Virus record (IMG/VR): IMGVR_UViG_3300020578_000237
Location: 1-35,181 of that record
Source: a virus
Length of the DNA stretch: 35,181 nucleotides
Reading direction: 5' to 3' (one strand)
Shown one piece after another: positions 18,216-25,639 of the stretch (position 1 is the stretch's first letter; the number at the start of each line of letters is the position of its first letter). Made by a program: the position numbers and the translations under genes. Below the pieces are notes generated by a model that did not search any database, was not told the DNA's origin, and saw only the letters and a list, made by a program, of their open reading frames with translations.

Positions 18216-20249
18216 TTATCCACAATGATAAGTGCAACCAACAAAAGACATTAAATATGTATTTCCTTCATGAATTACTTCTCTTGTAATATAACGCGTA
18301 TCATTAATATCAAAATTACAATCTTGCGTTATTTTTGCAACAGTATAATTTCTTAATATATCATCATCTTGCTTCATTCCTAATCCAGGAATCTCACAAG
18401 TTGTTATATAATCACCATTTTCAAAATTACCATTTATATTACAAACCCAAACAGCACCTTCACCTAAAGAATTTATTATAGCTCTATTAATCCCATCTGT
18501 AGCTTCGAAAGTAGATACAAAATTTCCTACAGAATAAAATCTATTTCCATCAGAATTATCTTCTATTCCAGAATAAACACCAAATACTCTTTTATCATTT
18601 CTTTTATTAGACTTTGTTACTATAGGTAAAGACTCATTTATATTAGGTTTTTCTACCAACACATCAGATATATTACAATAATCACCACTTGATATTACTA
18701 TCATTCCTTCTTCTATAATTTCTTCTAATTTTTTACATCTATGCTGGCCTGTAAAATTTATATCGTTTATATTAGTATTATGTGAAATATATCCACCATT
18801 CGATGTTCCGTTATATTTAAAATATAAATTTTTTATATGGTTATATATGTCCCAATAGTCTATATTATTTAATTCTTCTAATCTAATTCCTCCAGCACTT
18901 CCAGCCGTTGTGCCTACTGCAGTACTCTTAATATGTAAAGTTGCAGCTGGTGTAAATTTATTTATTCCTGTATATGTCATTCCATTTGTTTGTGATTTTA
19001 TAAAAATTTTATTATAAGGTAAATTTATATTAGAATTAGTTATTGCATTTCCTCCAATTATATTTATTCCAGTATTAGATCTTATAGTTAAATTATTATC
19101 ATAGCTATTTAAATCTGTTCCTATACTAGAAGTTGTAGATGCAATTATGCCATTGTTTAAATAAAAATTTGCAACTGTTCCTGTTGAATAATGTCTTATA
19201 TTTAAATAAGTATCTTCATTTATTAAAGCTTCGGTACCTTTACTGATAGATGAAGTACTTAATATTCTAAAATCTTTATCTTCAAATAATATAAAATTAT
19301 AATCTTCTGTTGTAAATTCAACAAAAGAAGAAGAATTGCTTAATTGTAAACCAACATTAGATCCAAAAGCGCCAGTTGTGATAATTTCTACAGTTGTTGC
19401 AGGATTTCTTAGCACGTCTTTTTGTATTCTTAAGCTAGATGAAGTTCCTAAAGTAGTTAATATTGAATTACTGCCTGAAAGTGAGGTGATTGATTTTTGA
19501 AAATTACCTATTGAAAAATCTATTTTATCGTGAAAAATACTTTTGTTAAGTAAAAGAAAATTTGATCCGCTTGACAGCAAACTTATTGCACCGCTTGCTG
19601 ATATAGTAAGATCAGAATTTTCGTTACTTACTATGCTATTTATTATTAATGTTTCAGAAGTAGTATTTCCTGCTTGTAGCACATCATCTATAGTTGGAGT
19701 CTGAACATTTAATTCTAATATATTTGCTACTTCATCTTTAAAAGATTGGTTTGCAGCTAATGCTAATGCTATTAATGCATTATCAGCATCTAAACCATCA
19801 TTTCCTGCCGCTCCTTGAGGTCCTGTAGCACCTGTAGCGCCTGTAGCGCCTGCCTCTCCTTGAGGTCCTGTAGCTCCTGTAGCGCCTGTAGCGCCTGTAG
19901 CGCCTGTAGCGCCTGTAGCGCCTGCCGCTCCTTGAGGTCCTGTAGCGCCTGGCGCTCCTTGAGGTCCTGTAGCACCTGTAGCACCTTGTGGGCCTTTTGA
20001 ATATCCTGCGTTTATTTCTGTATTATCTGACAGAGTTATAATTAGATTGCCATTATTATTTATTGAAGCATCTGTTACATATAAAGGATTTAAAATTAGA
20101 GGTTGACCATTTTCATCTAATAATCCTGCAGAATTTACTTTTATTTGATTTGCTTTAATATTATAAGCGTTTACTTCGTGCCATTTTTTTGTTTCTCTTC
20201 CAATACCACCTTCACCATCAGCGCGTGGTACTAAATATTTAGTTGACAT
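18216..20249 (-). CDS. Collagen-like tail fibre with C-terminal chaperone/autocleavage-type domain
   Basis: 677 residues. Residues 1-40 ([28 protein letters not shown]) form a typical fibre anchoring head. Residues about 86-154 are 23 Gly-X-Y triplets (mostly GAT and GPQ), predicting a collagen-like triple helix. A beta-rich shaft follows to about 490. The end, from about 498 ([12 protein letters not shown], then [44 protein letters not shown]), matches the intramolecular chaperone/peptidase G2-like domain that trims itself from trimeric phage fibres. It probably binds the host surface. Preceded by TATAAAAA and GAGGA. Confidence 0.75.
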   Translation of the reverse strand: MSTKYLVPRADGEGGIGRETKKWHEVNAYNIKANQIKVNSAGLLDENGQPLILNPLYVTDASINNNGNLIITLSDNTEINAGYSKGPQGATGATGPQGAPGATGPQGAAGATGATGATGATGATGATGPQGEAGATGATGATGPQGAAGNDGLDADNALIALALAANQSFKDEVANILELNVQTPTIDDVLQAGNTTSETLIINSIVSNENSDLTISASGAISLLSSGSNFLLLNKSIFHDKIDFSIGNFQKSITSLSGSNSILTTLGTSSSLRIQKDVLRNPATTVEIITTGAFGSNVGLQLSNSSSFVEFTTEDYNFILFEDKDFRILSTSSISKGTEALINEDTYLNIRHYSTGTVANFYLNNGIIASTTSSIGTDLNSYDNNLTIRSNTGINIIGGNAITNSNINLPYNKIFIKSQTNGMTYTGINKFTPAATLHIKSTAVGTTAGSAGGIRLEELNNIDYWDIYNHIKNLYFKYNGTSNGGYISHNTNINDINFTGQHRCKKLEEIIEEGMIVISSGDYCNISDVLVEKPNINESLPIVTKSNKRNDKRVFGVYSGIEDNSDGNRFYSVGNFVSTFEATDGINRAIINSLGEGAVWVCNINGNFENGDYITTCEIPGLGMKQDDDILRNYTVAKITQDCNFDINDTRYITREVIHEGNTYLMSFVGCTYHCG
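19788..19994 (-). repeat. Collagen-type triplet repeat, 9-bp DNA unit
   Basis: On the plus strand the DNA reads as near-perfect copies of the 9-mer gcctgtagc (minus strand GCTACAGGC, encoding Gly-Ala-Thr), with longer units where ccttgaggt (encoding Gly-Pro-Gln) is inserted. The longest uninterrupted run, around 19870-19925, repeats the 9-mer about six times. It is much more GC-rich than its surroundings and prone to slippage, which would lengthen or shorten the fibre in whole Gly-X-Y triplets without a frameshift. Confidence 0.85.
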
Positions 20250-20266
20250 AATTAAATTATTCCTCT

Positions 20267-20274
20267 TTTTTATA
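20267..20274 (-). promoter_or_regulatory. Candidate late-type promoter box TATAAAAA
   Basis: Identical to the box before the nuclease operon and at the same 17-nt distance from the ATG, here of the collagen-like fibre gene, with AGAGGA between box and start. It lies between the stop of the preceding structural gene and the fibre gene, so it would give the fibre its own transcript as well as readthrough from upstream. Confidence 0.3.
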
Positions 20275-20284
20275 TAAATATATT

Positions 20285-20818
20285 TTATTTAGGTATTATA
20301 TCACCATTTTCGTCATATTCGAAATTAATATCAAGCGCGTTATCTCTTAACGTAGTAGTATATTCAGAAAATAAACTAAGTACGTTATCTTCTTCAGAAA
20401 TATTTACACTTTGATTATCAATATTTAAAGCCCACATTCCAGTATCTCCATCTATAAAATTCGTTGGAATAATTTCATCGCCTATATTTTCAAATAGAGA
20501 GCTTATTCCTATATTTTCTATATTATCTAATCTTCTTCCAAAATAAGAATAAATAGAGCCTGATGATATAACATCTCCTCCAAAAAGAACGTTTCCATCT
20601 TGTAAATTGTTATTTTTCTTATTTAATTTTGATCCACTTATAAAAAGATATACGTCTGGGCCAACGCCTGAAGTTACTGTTTCAGATATATTTCCGATAT
20701 CGTCTACTCCTGCAGAATCATCTGAATATACCATTAATTTAATTGATGAAAGTTCAGATGATTTTGCAATTAATGCATTTGTTTTTACTCTTTTTGCTAT
20801 AAAATCTTTAGTTGACAT
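20285..20818 (-). CDS. Fibre-type virion protein
   Basis: 177 residues. The N-terminus ([20 protein letters not shown]) resembles the anchoring heads of the neighbouring fibre. In the middle [12 protein letters not shown], then [19 protein letters not shown], is a motif I associate with small fibre proteins of marine T4-like phages ('fGGDvvvSGtly'). The C-terminus is acidic. It sits between two small virion-type genes and the large fibre, so it likely belongs to the same adhesion complex. No enzymatic motif. Confidence 0.6.
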   Translation of the reverse strand: MSTKDFIAKRVKTNALIAKSSELSSIKLMVYSDDSAGVDDIGNISETVTSGVGPDVYLFISGSKLNKKNNNLQDGNVLFGGDVISSGSIYSYFGRRLDNIENIGISSLFENIGDEIIPTNFIDGDTGMWALNIDNQSVNISEEDNVLSLFSEYTTTLRDNALDINFEYDENGDIIPK

Positions 20819-20831
20819 AAATAATTGCTCT

Positions 20832-21065
20832 TTAAACTACTTCACAAACTGAAATAAGTATCGTTATATTATACTTATCATCAGATCTTTTTAAATTAAA
20901 TTTTTGATTGTCTATTTCTGATATAAATATATTTTGGTTAGTATTACCTAAAATGTTTACAGCGGGTGAAGCATCATATTCATTATCGAAATAAATTATT
21001 TTTGATAATTCTCCTTCTATCATATTTATTTTTTTAAATTCTATAAATGGTATTTTATTTCTCAT
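20832..21065 (-). CDS. Small hypothetical virion-operon protein
   Basis: 77 residues, beta-prone (IPFIEFKKINMI, LSKIIYFDNEYDASPAVNILG, YNITILISVCEVV). No family recognised. It starts one base after the stop of the preceding 106-residue gene and is followed by a fibre-type gene after 13 bases, so it belongs to the PhoH-headed operon. By size and strand content it could be a tail-fibre accessory or small capsid/tail component; not more can be said. Confidence 0.55.
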   Translation of the reverse strand: MRNKIPFIEFKKINMIEGELSKIIYFDNEYDASPAVNILGNTNQNIFISEIDNQKFNLKRSDDKYNITILISVCEVV

Positions 21066-21066
21066 A

Positions 21067-21387
21067 TTAATTAGCTTTATATAGATGAATGTGAATATAA
21101 CCAGTAAAATTTTCTGATGTTGTTAGTACAACATATGTATTTGTAATTTCTTCTATATATATATTTGCATTTTCAGTTGGTGTAGCTACGCAAACAGGTA
21201 TTTCAGTATAAGTTTTAGAAAAAGTATAAGTTACAGTATTTTCATCATCTAGATAAACAATTTTTGCTTCTAATATGTCAAACATGCTTGTAGCACTTGT
21301 GATTAGAGTTTCTTTTGGCTTTAATCTATAGATAGGATAATTTTTTTGTGTTCTATTTGCATCATAAAATTTTATAAATCTAGGCAT
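21067..21387 (-). CDS. Small beta-rich hypothetical virion protein
   Basis: 106 residues. It reads as a run of beta strands (RFIKFYDANRTQ, YPIYRLKPKETLI, AKIVYLDDENTVTYTFSKTY, EIPVCVATPTENANIYIEEI, NFTGYIHIHLYKAN), the look of a small jelly-roll or fibre-tip domain. An AAGGA ribosome site lies before the ATG, 13 bases after the PhoH gene. It is probably structural because it is followed by fibre-type genes. The family is not recognised. Confidence 0.55.
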   Translation of the reverse strand: MPRFIKFYDANRTQKNYPIYRLKPKETLITSATSMFDILEAKIVYLDDENTVTYTFSKTYTEIPVCVATPTENANIYIEEITNTYVVLTTSENFTGYIHIHLYKAN

Positions 21388-21400
21388 TTTTAATAATTCC

Positions 21401-22708
21401 TTATAAAAGTTTAGCTGCTATATTTGCCAATTCTGATCTATAACCTTTTTCAAAATTAACATGTGAAGTTAATTCTTCATTTTTCATTTTTTCTATTACT
21501 ATTGTTAATCCGTTTGAAAATTTATCAACATATTGTAAATCTATTTGGTCTGTGTCGCCAATTAATATTATTTTTGAGTTCTTACCCGTTCTTGTTATAA
21601 CAGTTTTTAATTCATGTATAGTAGCATTTTGTGATTCATCTACTATTATTATTGCATCATTAAAACTTCTTCCTCTAATATAACTTAAGGGAGCAATGTC
21701 TATTGTTCCTTTTTCCATTAATAGGTCAAAATAAGTTAAATCACCGAACTGATTTCTAAAATTGTCTACTATAGGTGCCAACCATGGAGCCATTTTTTCA
21801 TTTATATCGCCTGGAAGAAATCCTATATCTTTTCCTACAGTTTGAATAGGTCTTGTAAATATAATTCTCTTATGCGACTTTTTCTCAATAAATTTTAATG
21901 CACACATTAATGCAATAAATGTTTTACCGCTTCCTGGAACACCTGTCATTGTTATTAATGGTATATCTTCATACATTAAAGAATATAAAGCAAATATTTG
22001 TTCTTTATTTTTTGGTTCTATTCCGCATTTTTTATATATTTCATCTTTACTTGGTAAAAGATTTAAACAACCTTTTTTATAAATACATAATGCAGATTGA
22101 CCTCCGCTGTTTTTTAATACTATAAACTCATTTTCATTTAGATTTCCGCTATAATATTCTACATATTTTTTTGAATATAATTCGTTTAAAATACCAATTT
22201 CATCATGTATTTCACTATAACCTTTATATAAATTATCTTCTTTTATAAATTTATAATCTTCATAATAATCAAATGCTTCTATATCTAAAGCATCGCATTT
22301 TACTCTAAGATTTATATCTTTTGTAATTAATCTAACAATACTTTCAGGATATTTATCTTTTAATTTTTTTACTGAAGATAAGATCATATTGTCATTTGAA
22401 TCATTATTTAATTTAAGAAATTTTATATTTTCATCAAATTCAGACCAAACATAAAGAAGTATATCTTGCTCTTGGAAATAAATACCTGATGATAGCGAAC
22501 CTTTTTGTCTTGCTTCATCAAGAAATCTATTTATAAATCTTGCATTTTCGCCTATTATTCCTTGTTTATCTTTAAACTTATCAAGTTCTTCTAATACAAT
22601 TATAGGAATATAAACATCGTTTCCTACAAAATTCAATAATGAATTTTTATCATATAACAAAACGCTAGTATCTATTAGTAATTTTTTTCTTTTTTTTGTT
22701 TGTGTCAT
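21401..22708 (-). CDS. phoH: PIN-PhoH fusion ATPase/RNase (PhoH2-type)
   Basis: 435 residues with two domains. The N-terminal PIN domain (about 8-150) has LIDTSVLL (Asp13), LEELDKFK (Glu40/Glu41) and TKDINLRVKC (Asp131), the acidic residues of PIN ribonucleases. The C-terminal PhoH P-loop domain has TGVPGSGKT (residues 255-263, Walker A) and IIIVDESQNA (353-362, Walker B), with IIFTRP and LIGDTDQIDL typical of PhoH. PhoH2-type proteins unwind and cleave RNA; phoH is a common auxiliary gene of marine phages. It heads a minus-strand operon of small virion genes and is divergent from the mini sigma-like gene. Confidence 0.88.
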   Translation of the reverse strand: MTQTKKRKKLLIDTSVLLYDKNSLLNFVGNDVYIPIIVLEELDKFKDKQGIIGENARFINRFLDEARQKGSLSSGIYFQEQDILLYVWSEFDENIKFLKLNNDSNDNMILSSVKKLKDKYPESIVRLITKDINLRVKCDALDIEAFDYYEDYKFIKEDNLYKGYSEIHDEIGILNELYSKKYVEYYSGNLNENEFIVLKNSGGQSALCIYKKGCLNLLPSKDEIYKKCGIEPKNKEQIFALYSLMYEDIPLITMTGVPGSGKTFIALMCALKFIEKKSHKRIIFTRPIQTVGKDIGFLPGDINEKMAPWLAPIVDNFRNQFGDLTYFDLLMEKGTIDIAPLSYIRGRSFNDAIIIVDESQNATIHELKTVITRTGKNSKIILIGDTDQIDLQYVDKFSNGLTIVIEKMKNEELTSHVNFEKGYRSELANIAAKLL

Positions 22709-22769
22709 TGTAAAGTTCCATTTGTTTTGTTATTATTAATTATATCAGCAATAACAAAAAGGAAATTAA

Positions 22770-23009
22770 ATGTCAGAAATAAATAAAAACACAACTTGCT
22801 TCCAATGCCATCAAGATCTAAATAAAAGCTGCAATAAAACAAGCTGCAGATACTGGGATGGCGATTTAGAAAAAAATTGTGTTATTATCCAAACAAACAA
22901 TAAAACACACACTCTTCAGCAAATAGGAGAAATTTTAGGGATAACTAGAATGAGAGTGTGTCAAATTGAGAAAAATATAATGAATAAAATTAAGAAACTA
23001 GTTGATTAA
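22770..23009 (+). CDS. Mini sigma region 4-like DNA-binding protein with Cys cluster
   Basis: 79 residues. Residues 10-37 hold CFQC, SCNKTSC and a later Cys (C10, C13, C21, C26, C37), a likely zinc-binding knuckle. Residues 46-79, THTLQQIGEILGITRMRVCQIEKNIMNKI, match the helix-turn-helix of sigma-70 region 4 ('tLeeIG..lgvtreRvrQIe...l.kl'). It could bind a -35 element or dock on RNA polymerase beta flap. Good AAAGGAAATTAA ribosome site. It is a lone plus-strand gene between two minus-strand operons, so it is separately controlled. Confidence 0.72.
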   Translation: MSEINKNTTCFQCHQDLNKSCNKTSCRYWDGDLEKNCVIIQTNNKTHTLQQIGEILGITRMRVCQIEKNIMNKIKKLVD

Positions 23010-23014
23010 ATAAA

Positions 23015-23239
23015 TCAAGCTTCTTCTGGCTTTACCAAAGAAAACCTAACAAAATCATGAGTCATCTTTTTAAGAAGCCTTCCAGCTTTTCTTGCTCTTG
23101 CTCTTGCAGACTTTACTCCACCATCTGCTTTCAAACAATCCTCATGCATACTTTCTACTAGTGCCTTAAGCAATTCAAAATGCTCTGTCATTGTTGTGGG
23201 TACATGTTCTTGGGTCTCTTGTGTTACTGGTTCTGTCAT
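23015..23239 (-). CDS. Small basic histone H1-like (Hc1-type) protein
   Basis: 74 residues. The core EHFELLKALVESMHEDCLKADGG, then VKSARARARKAGRLLKKM, resembles bacterial Hc1/histone H1-like helices ('l..li..i..D..ka..g...a..R.Rk....Lkk'). The N-terminal 18 residues are a polar Thr/Glu/Pro tail, the C-terminus acidic. About 40% G+C against roughly 25% around it, and it uses codons such as GCA, AAG and CTT not favoured nearby, so it is probably a recent acquisition or under strong expression selection. It likely binds nucleic acid. Preceded by AAAGGTAATAAAA. Family assignment is tentative. Confidence 0.55.
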   Translation of the reverse strand: MTEPVTQETQEHVPTTMTEHFELLKALVESMHEDCLKADGGVKSARARARKAGRLLKKMTHDFVRFSLVKPEEA

Positions 23240-23253
23240 TTTTATTACCTTTC

Positions 23254-23481
23254 TTATACGTGTATTATATTTTGCTTATTTTTTGTGTTAATATCTAAAT
23301 TGTTATTTTTTTCATTATTTTCAATAACTGAATTTATTTCTTTCATTAAAACTATATCTTCTAGTTCAAGCGTTAAAAGTTTTATTAATTGTAATGTTTC
23401 AAATTCATTTATTCCAAAGTTTTTAATTTCATTAATTATTTCTCTGCATTTTTTTATTGATTTTAATTCTTTTTCATTCAT
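23254..23481 (-). CDS. Conserved small helical hypothetical protein
   Basis: 75 residues. REIINEIKNFGINEFETLQLIKLLTLELEDIVLMKEI reads as two amphipathic helices, a pattern I have seen in uncharacterised proteins of marine T4-like phages. The last 25 residues are Asn/Lys-rich and probably disordered. The ATG overlaps the stop of the upstream 165-residue gene by four bases. No functional motif. Confidence 0.6.
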   Translation of the reverse strand: MNEKELKSIKKCREIINEIKNFGINEFETLQLIKLLTLELEDIVLMKEINSVIENNEKNNNLDINTKNKQNIIHV

Positions 23482-23975
23482 AGCATTAAATCTTTCTGAT
23501 ATATTTCTTTTTTTATTTTAAATTTTTTATCTTTTAATTCAATATATTTTACTGATACGTTATTTTCTATTTCTTGACTTTCTATTACTATTATTTGATC
23601 TTCTATATTATTCTCAAATACATAATTAGTTAATTCCCATATTGAAACATCACAATCTGCAGAATATAAAAGATTAACAATATCAGTCAAGCCTTCTTGC
23701 TCTAACGTTATTCTTATGTCATCTTTTGTTATAACATATGTTTTATATCCTTCTTTTCCCCACATTATATTACTTTTGTTTATATCAAATACCTTATGAA
23801 TAATATCACAATTATTGCATGAAACATATTTATGTTTTAATGTATTGCTTTCTTCGTCTATTAGACTAAATACAGGAAATTTATGATAAATAATTTTTGT
23901 ATTTTTTTTAAAAATTGGTAATACACATTGACATTCAATTAAATGTCTTATATAATTTTTATTTTTTATTGACAT
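23478..23975 (-). CDS. Conserved hypothetical protein with zinc-ribbon-like cysteines
   Basis: 165 residues. HLIECQC (Cys15, Cys17) and SCNNC (Cys53, Cys56) form a probable zinc ribbon enclosing a beta-rich segment (YHKFPVFSLIDEESN). The rest, DDIRITLEQEGLTDIVNLLYSADCDVSIWELTNYVFENN then IIVIESQEI, is alternating helix and strand. I recall close patterns (the 'HliECqC.LP' start) in marine T4-like phages, always uncharacterised. Two bases separate it from the chaperonin-like gene upstream, and it overlaps the next gene, so it is in the helicase-Nudix-chaperonin operon. Confidence 0.65.
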   Translation of the reverse strand: MSIKNKNYIRHLIECQCVLPIFKKNTKIIYHKFPVFSLIDEESNTLKHKYVSCNNCDIIHKVFDINKSNIMWGKEGYKTYVITKDDIRITLEQEGLTDIVNLLYSADCDVSIWELTNYVFENNIEDQIIVIESQEIENNVSVKYIELKDKKFKIKKEIYQKDLML

Positions 23976-23977
23976 TT

Positions 23978-25192
23978 TTATACCTTAATCACAAAACTTA
24001 TTTTATTTATATTTTCATATAAACTTTTACCTAAATTATTAGTAGATATTTCTACATTATAAGGTACTATATCATTGTTTATAGTATCATTTATAAGGCC
24101 GTATTTACAAATATTTTTATAACTTAATAAAAGATCTTTTAGACTCTGAAGAAGTGTTGTATTAGTATTTGATACTTTTACAATTACTTTTTTTGATGAT
24201 AATCTTCTTTTTCTTTCTAATAAGTATTTACATAATTCTATGTCATCTTTTTTTTCTTTTAACATAGAATCAATATTATTAATTAAATTTTTGTTTTTAT
24301 TTTGAAATAAAATTTTATTTGAGAATAATTTTATATCATTTATACTTTTTGATTTTTGAATTCCATCTTTTAGTAAACTTGTTTGTGTTTCTATATTAAT
24401 AACACTTAATTCTAGACTTTCTGCTAAATCATTAAATTTAAATGGATCATTATTCTGAAATGAGTCTGTATAAATATATATTAATATTTTATTGTATAAC
24501 ATAATCTTTTTTATATTTTCAATAGCATTATCAGATACTCCTCTGCAAAATATTACTAATGATTGTTTATTTAACACACACTCTTCTATTAAGTTTACTA
24601 TTTCAGATTCTCTTTCTATAAATGTATCTGAAATAACAAATCTTGCATTTTTATTTTTATATTTATTTTCTTCTGAAAATAGAATCTTAGATAATTTAGG
24701 GTGAATACTAATATTAAATTCACAATTATCTATCCTTTCTATAACAGTTTCATTTTTTTTGTTTTCCTCACATATTATCGTAGAATCAGGTCCTCCTAAT
24801 TCAATAGCATTTAATATAATTTCACCTGTTAATTTATCGCTGTTTTTAAAAATAAATTCTTTTAATAAAAACATATTAGGTATTATTTTATTGTTCAATG
24901 CGCTTAATTCTGCAGTATTATTTTTAAACATATGAACTATTTTTTTTGCCAAATAATAACTTGCGCCTGGAGAATTCATTTCTGCAGTTTTAAATGAATT
25001 TATAAAAATATTTTTTAGACTGCAGTTTTCAAGTATTTTGCTTGCGATAAGAAAATAAAAAAACATAAAATTAGATTTGTAAACTTCTTTTTCTAGACGA
25101 ATTACTCTAATTTTATGTTTTTCGAATTTTTTAATAAATTTATCTAATAACAGTATTGTTTGAATTACATTTTCATTATGATTTTTATACAT
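23978..25192 (-). CDS. Divergent GroEL-like chaperonin, probably ATPase-defective
   Basis: 404 residues (GroEL about 545). Segments align by eye in GroEL order. FKNSDKLTGEIILNAIELGG and STIICEEN (115-143) match 'SANSDE.VG.LIA.AM.KVG....ITVED'. ARFVISDTFIERESEIVNLIEEC then SLVIFCRGVSDNAIENI (183-227) match the apical 'L..D.KI....LP.LE......PL.I.AEDVEGEAL'. KKDDIELCKYLLERKRRLSS then VIVKV (314-340) match 'D...L.ERLAKL.GGVAVIKVG'. LKDLLLSYKNICKYGLI (351-367) matches 'VEDAL.ATRAAVEEGVV', keeping the Asp equivalent to GroEL D398. The GDGTTT phosphate loop is replaced by NSPGASY and the late GGG loop is absent. It overlaps the Nudix gene by eight bases. Confidence 0.55.
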   Translation of the reverse strand: MYKNHNENVIQTILLLDKFIKKFEKHKIRVIRLEKEVYKSNFMFFYFLIASKILENCSLKNIFINSFKTAEMNSPGASYYLAKKIVHMFKNNTAELSALNNKIIPNMFLLKEFIFKNSDKLTGEIILNAIELGGPDSTIICEENKKNETVIERIDNCEFNISIHPKLSKILFSEENKYKNKNARFVISDTFIERESEIVNLIEECVLNKQSLVIFCRGVSDNAIENIKKIMLYNKILIYIYTDSFQNNDPFKFNDLAESLELSVINIETQTSLLKDGIQKSKSINDIKLFSNKILFQNKNKNLINNIDSMLKEKKDDIELCKYLLERKRRLSSKKVIVKVSNTNTTLLQSLKDLLLSYKNICKYGLINDTINNDIVPYNVEISTNNLGKSLYENINKISFVIKV

Positions 25193-25610
25193 TTCTTTTC
25201 TTTAATATATTATTTGCCCATATTATAGATCCTCTTAGATAATAAAGTAAATCTTTTTCTGCAGATTTTTCTGAAAGTAGTAATATTTTTTCGTGTTCTA
25301 ACTTTCCTGTCTTATCATTTCTTTTTATTTTTAGTGTTTTAAAGACACTTTCGTCTATTACACACAAAAATAAGTAAATACTTTTACCTAAAATAGGAGT
25401 ATAGACTCCACAATCCGTAATTAATATAACATCTTCTCTTAAAAGATTTATTTCTTCAAAAGCTTCTCTAAATGCGCAATCAATAATAGATTCCTTTTTT
25501 TCAATTTTTCCCTTTGGCAAATCAAGTTTGCCGTTTTTCTTTAAAAGGCAAACGTATTTATATTTTTTATCATCAGTTTTAACAGCTAAAATTATACCTG
25601 CGCCTGCCAT
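25185..25610 (-). CDS. Nudix hydrolase
   Basis: 141 residues. The Nudix box is at residues 34-56: Gly34, Glu40, Arg48-Glu49, Glu52-Glu53, reading GKIEKKESIIDCAFREAFEE. The glycine usual in the EExG part is Asn55, a mild departure. LKKNGKLDLPKGKIEK before it is the typical strand and loop. It hydrolyses a nucleoside diphosphate linked to another moiety; likely substrates in phages are ADP-ribose, dinucleotide polyphosphates, damaged dNTPs or RNA caps, and the sequence does not tell which. A strong AAAAGGAAAAAAA ribosome site precedes the ATG, and the end overlaps the chaperonin-like gene. Confidence 0.85.
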   Translation of the reverse strand: MAGAGIILAVKTDDKKYKYVCLLKKNGKLDLPKGKIEKKESIIDCAFREAFEEINLLREDVILITDCGVYTPILGKSIYLFLCVIDESVFKTLKIKRNDKTGKLEHEKILLLSEKSAEKDLLYYLRGSIIWANNILKKRNV

Positions 25611-25639
25611 TTTTTTTCCTTTTGACTTTTAAATAAGTA

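Noticed and set aside
18214-18233. 7-bp inverted repeat at the 18207/18216 convergent junction as terminator
   Set aside because: Short stem, lies within the fibre coding end, and no T-run on either strand.
19790-20000. Two frames on either strand over the collagen repeat (Cys/Ser-rich and Leu/Gln-rich)
   Set aside because: Low-complexity by-products of the 9-bp repeat read in other frames.
23180-23521. 113-codon plus-strand frame with hydrophobic run
   Set aside because: Antisense to two minus-strand genes, composed of Phe/Ser/Ile from reversed Lys/Glu codons.
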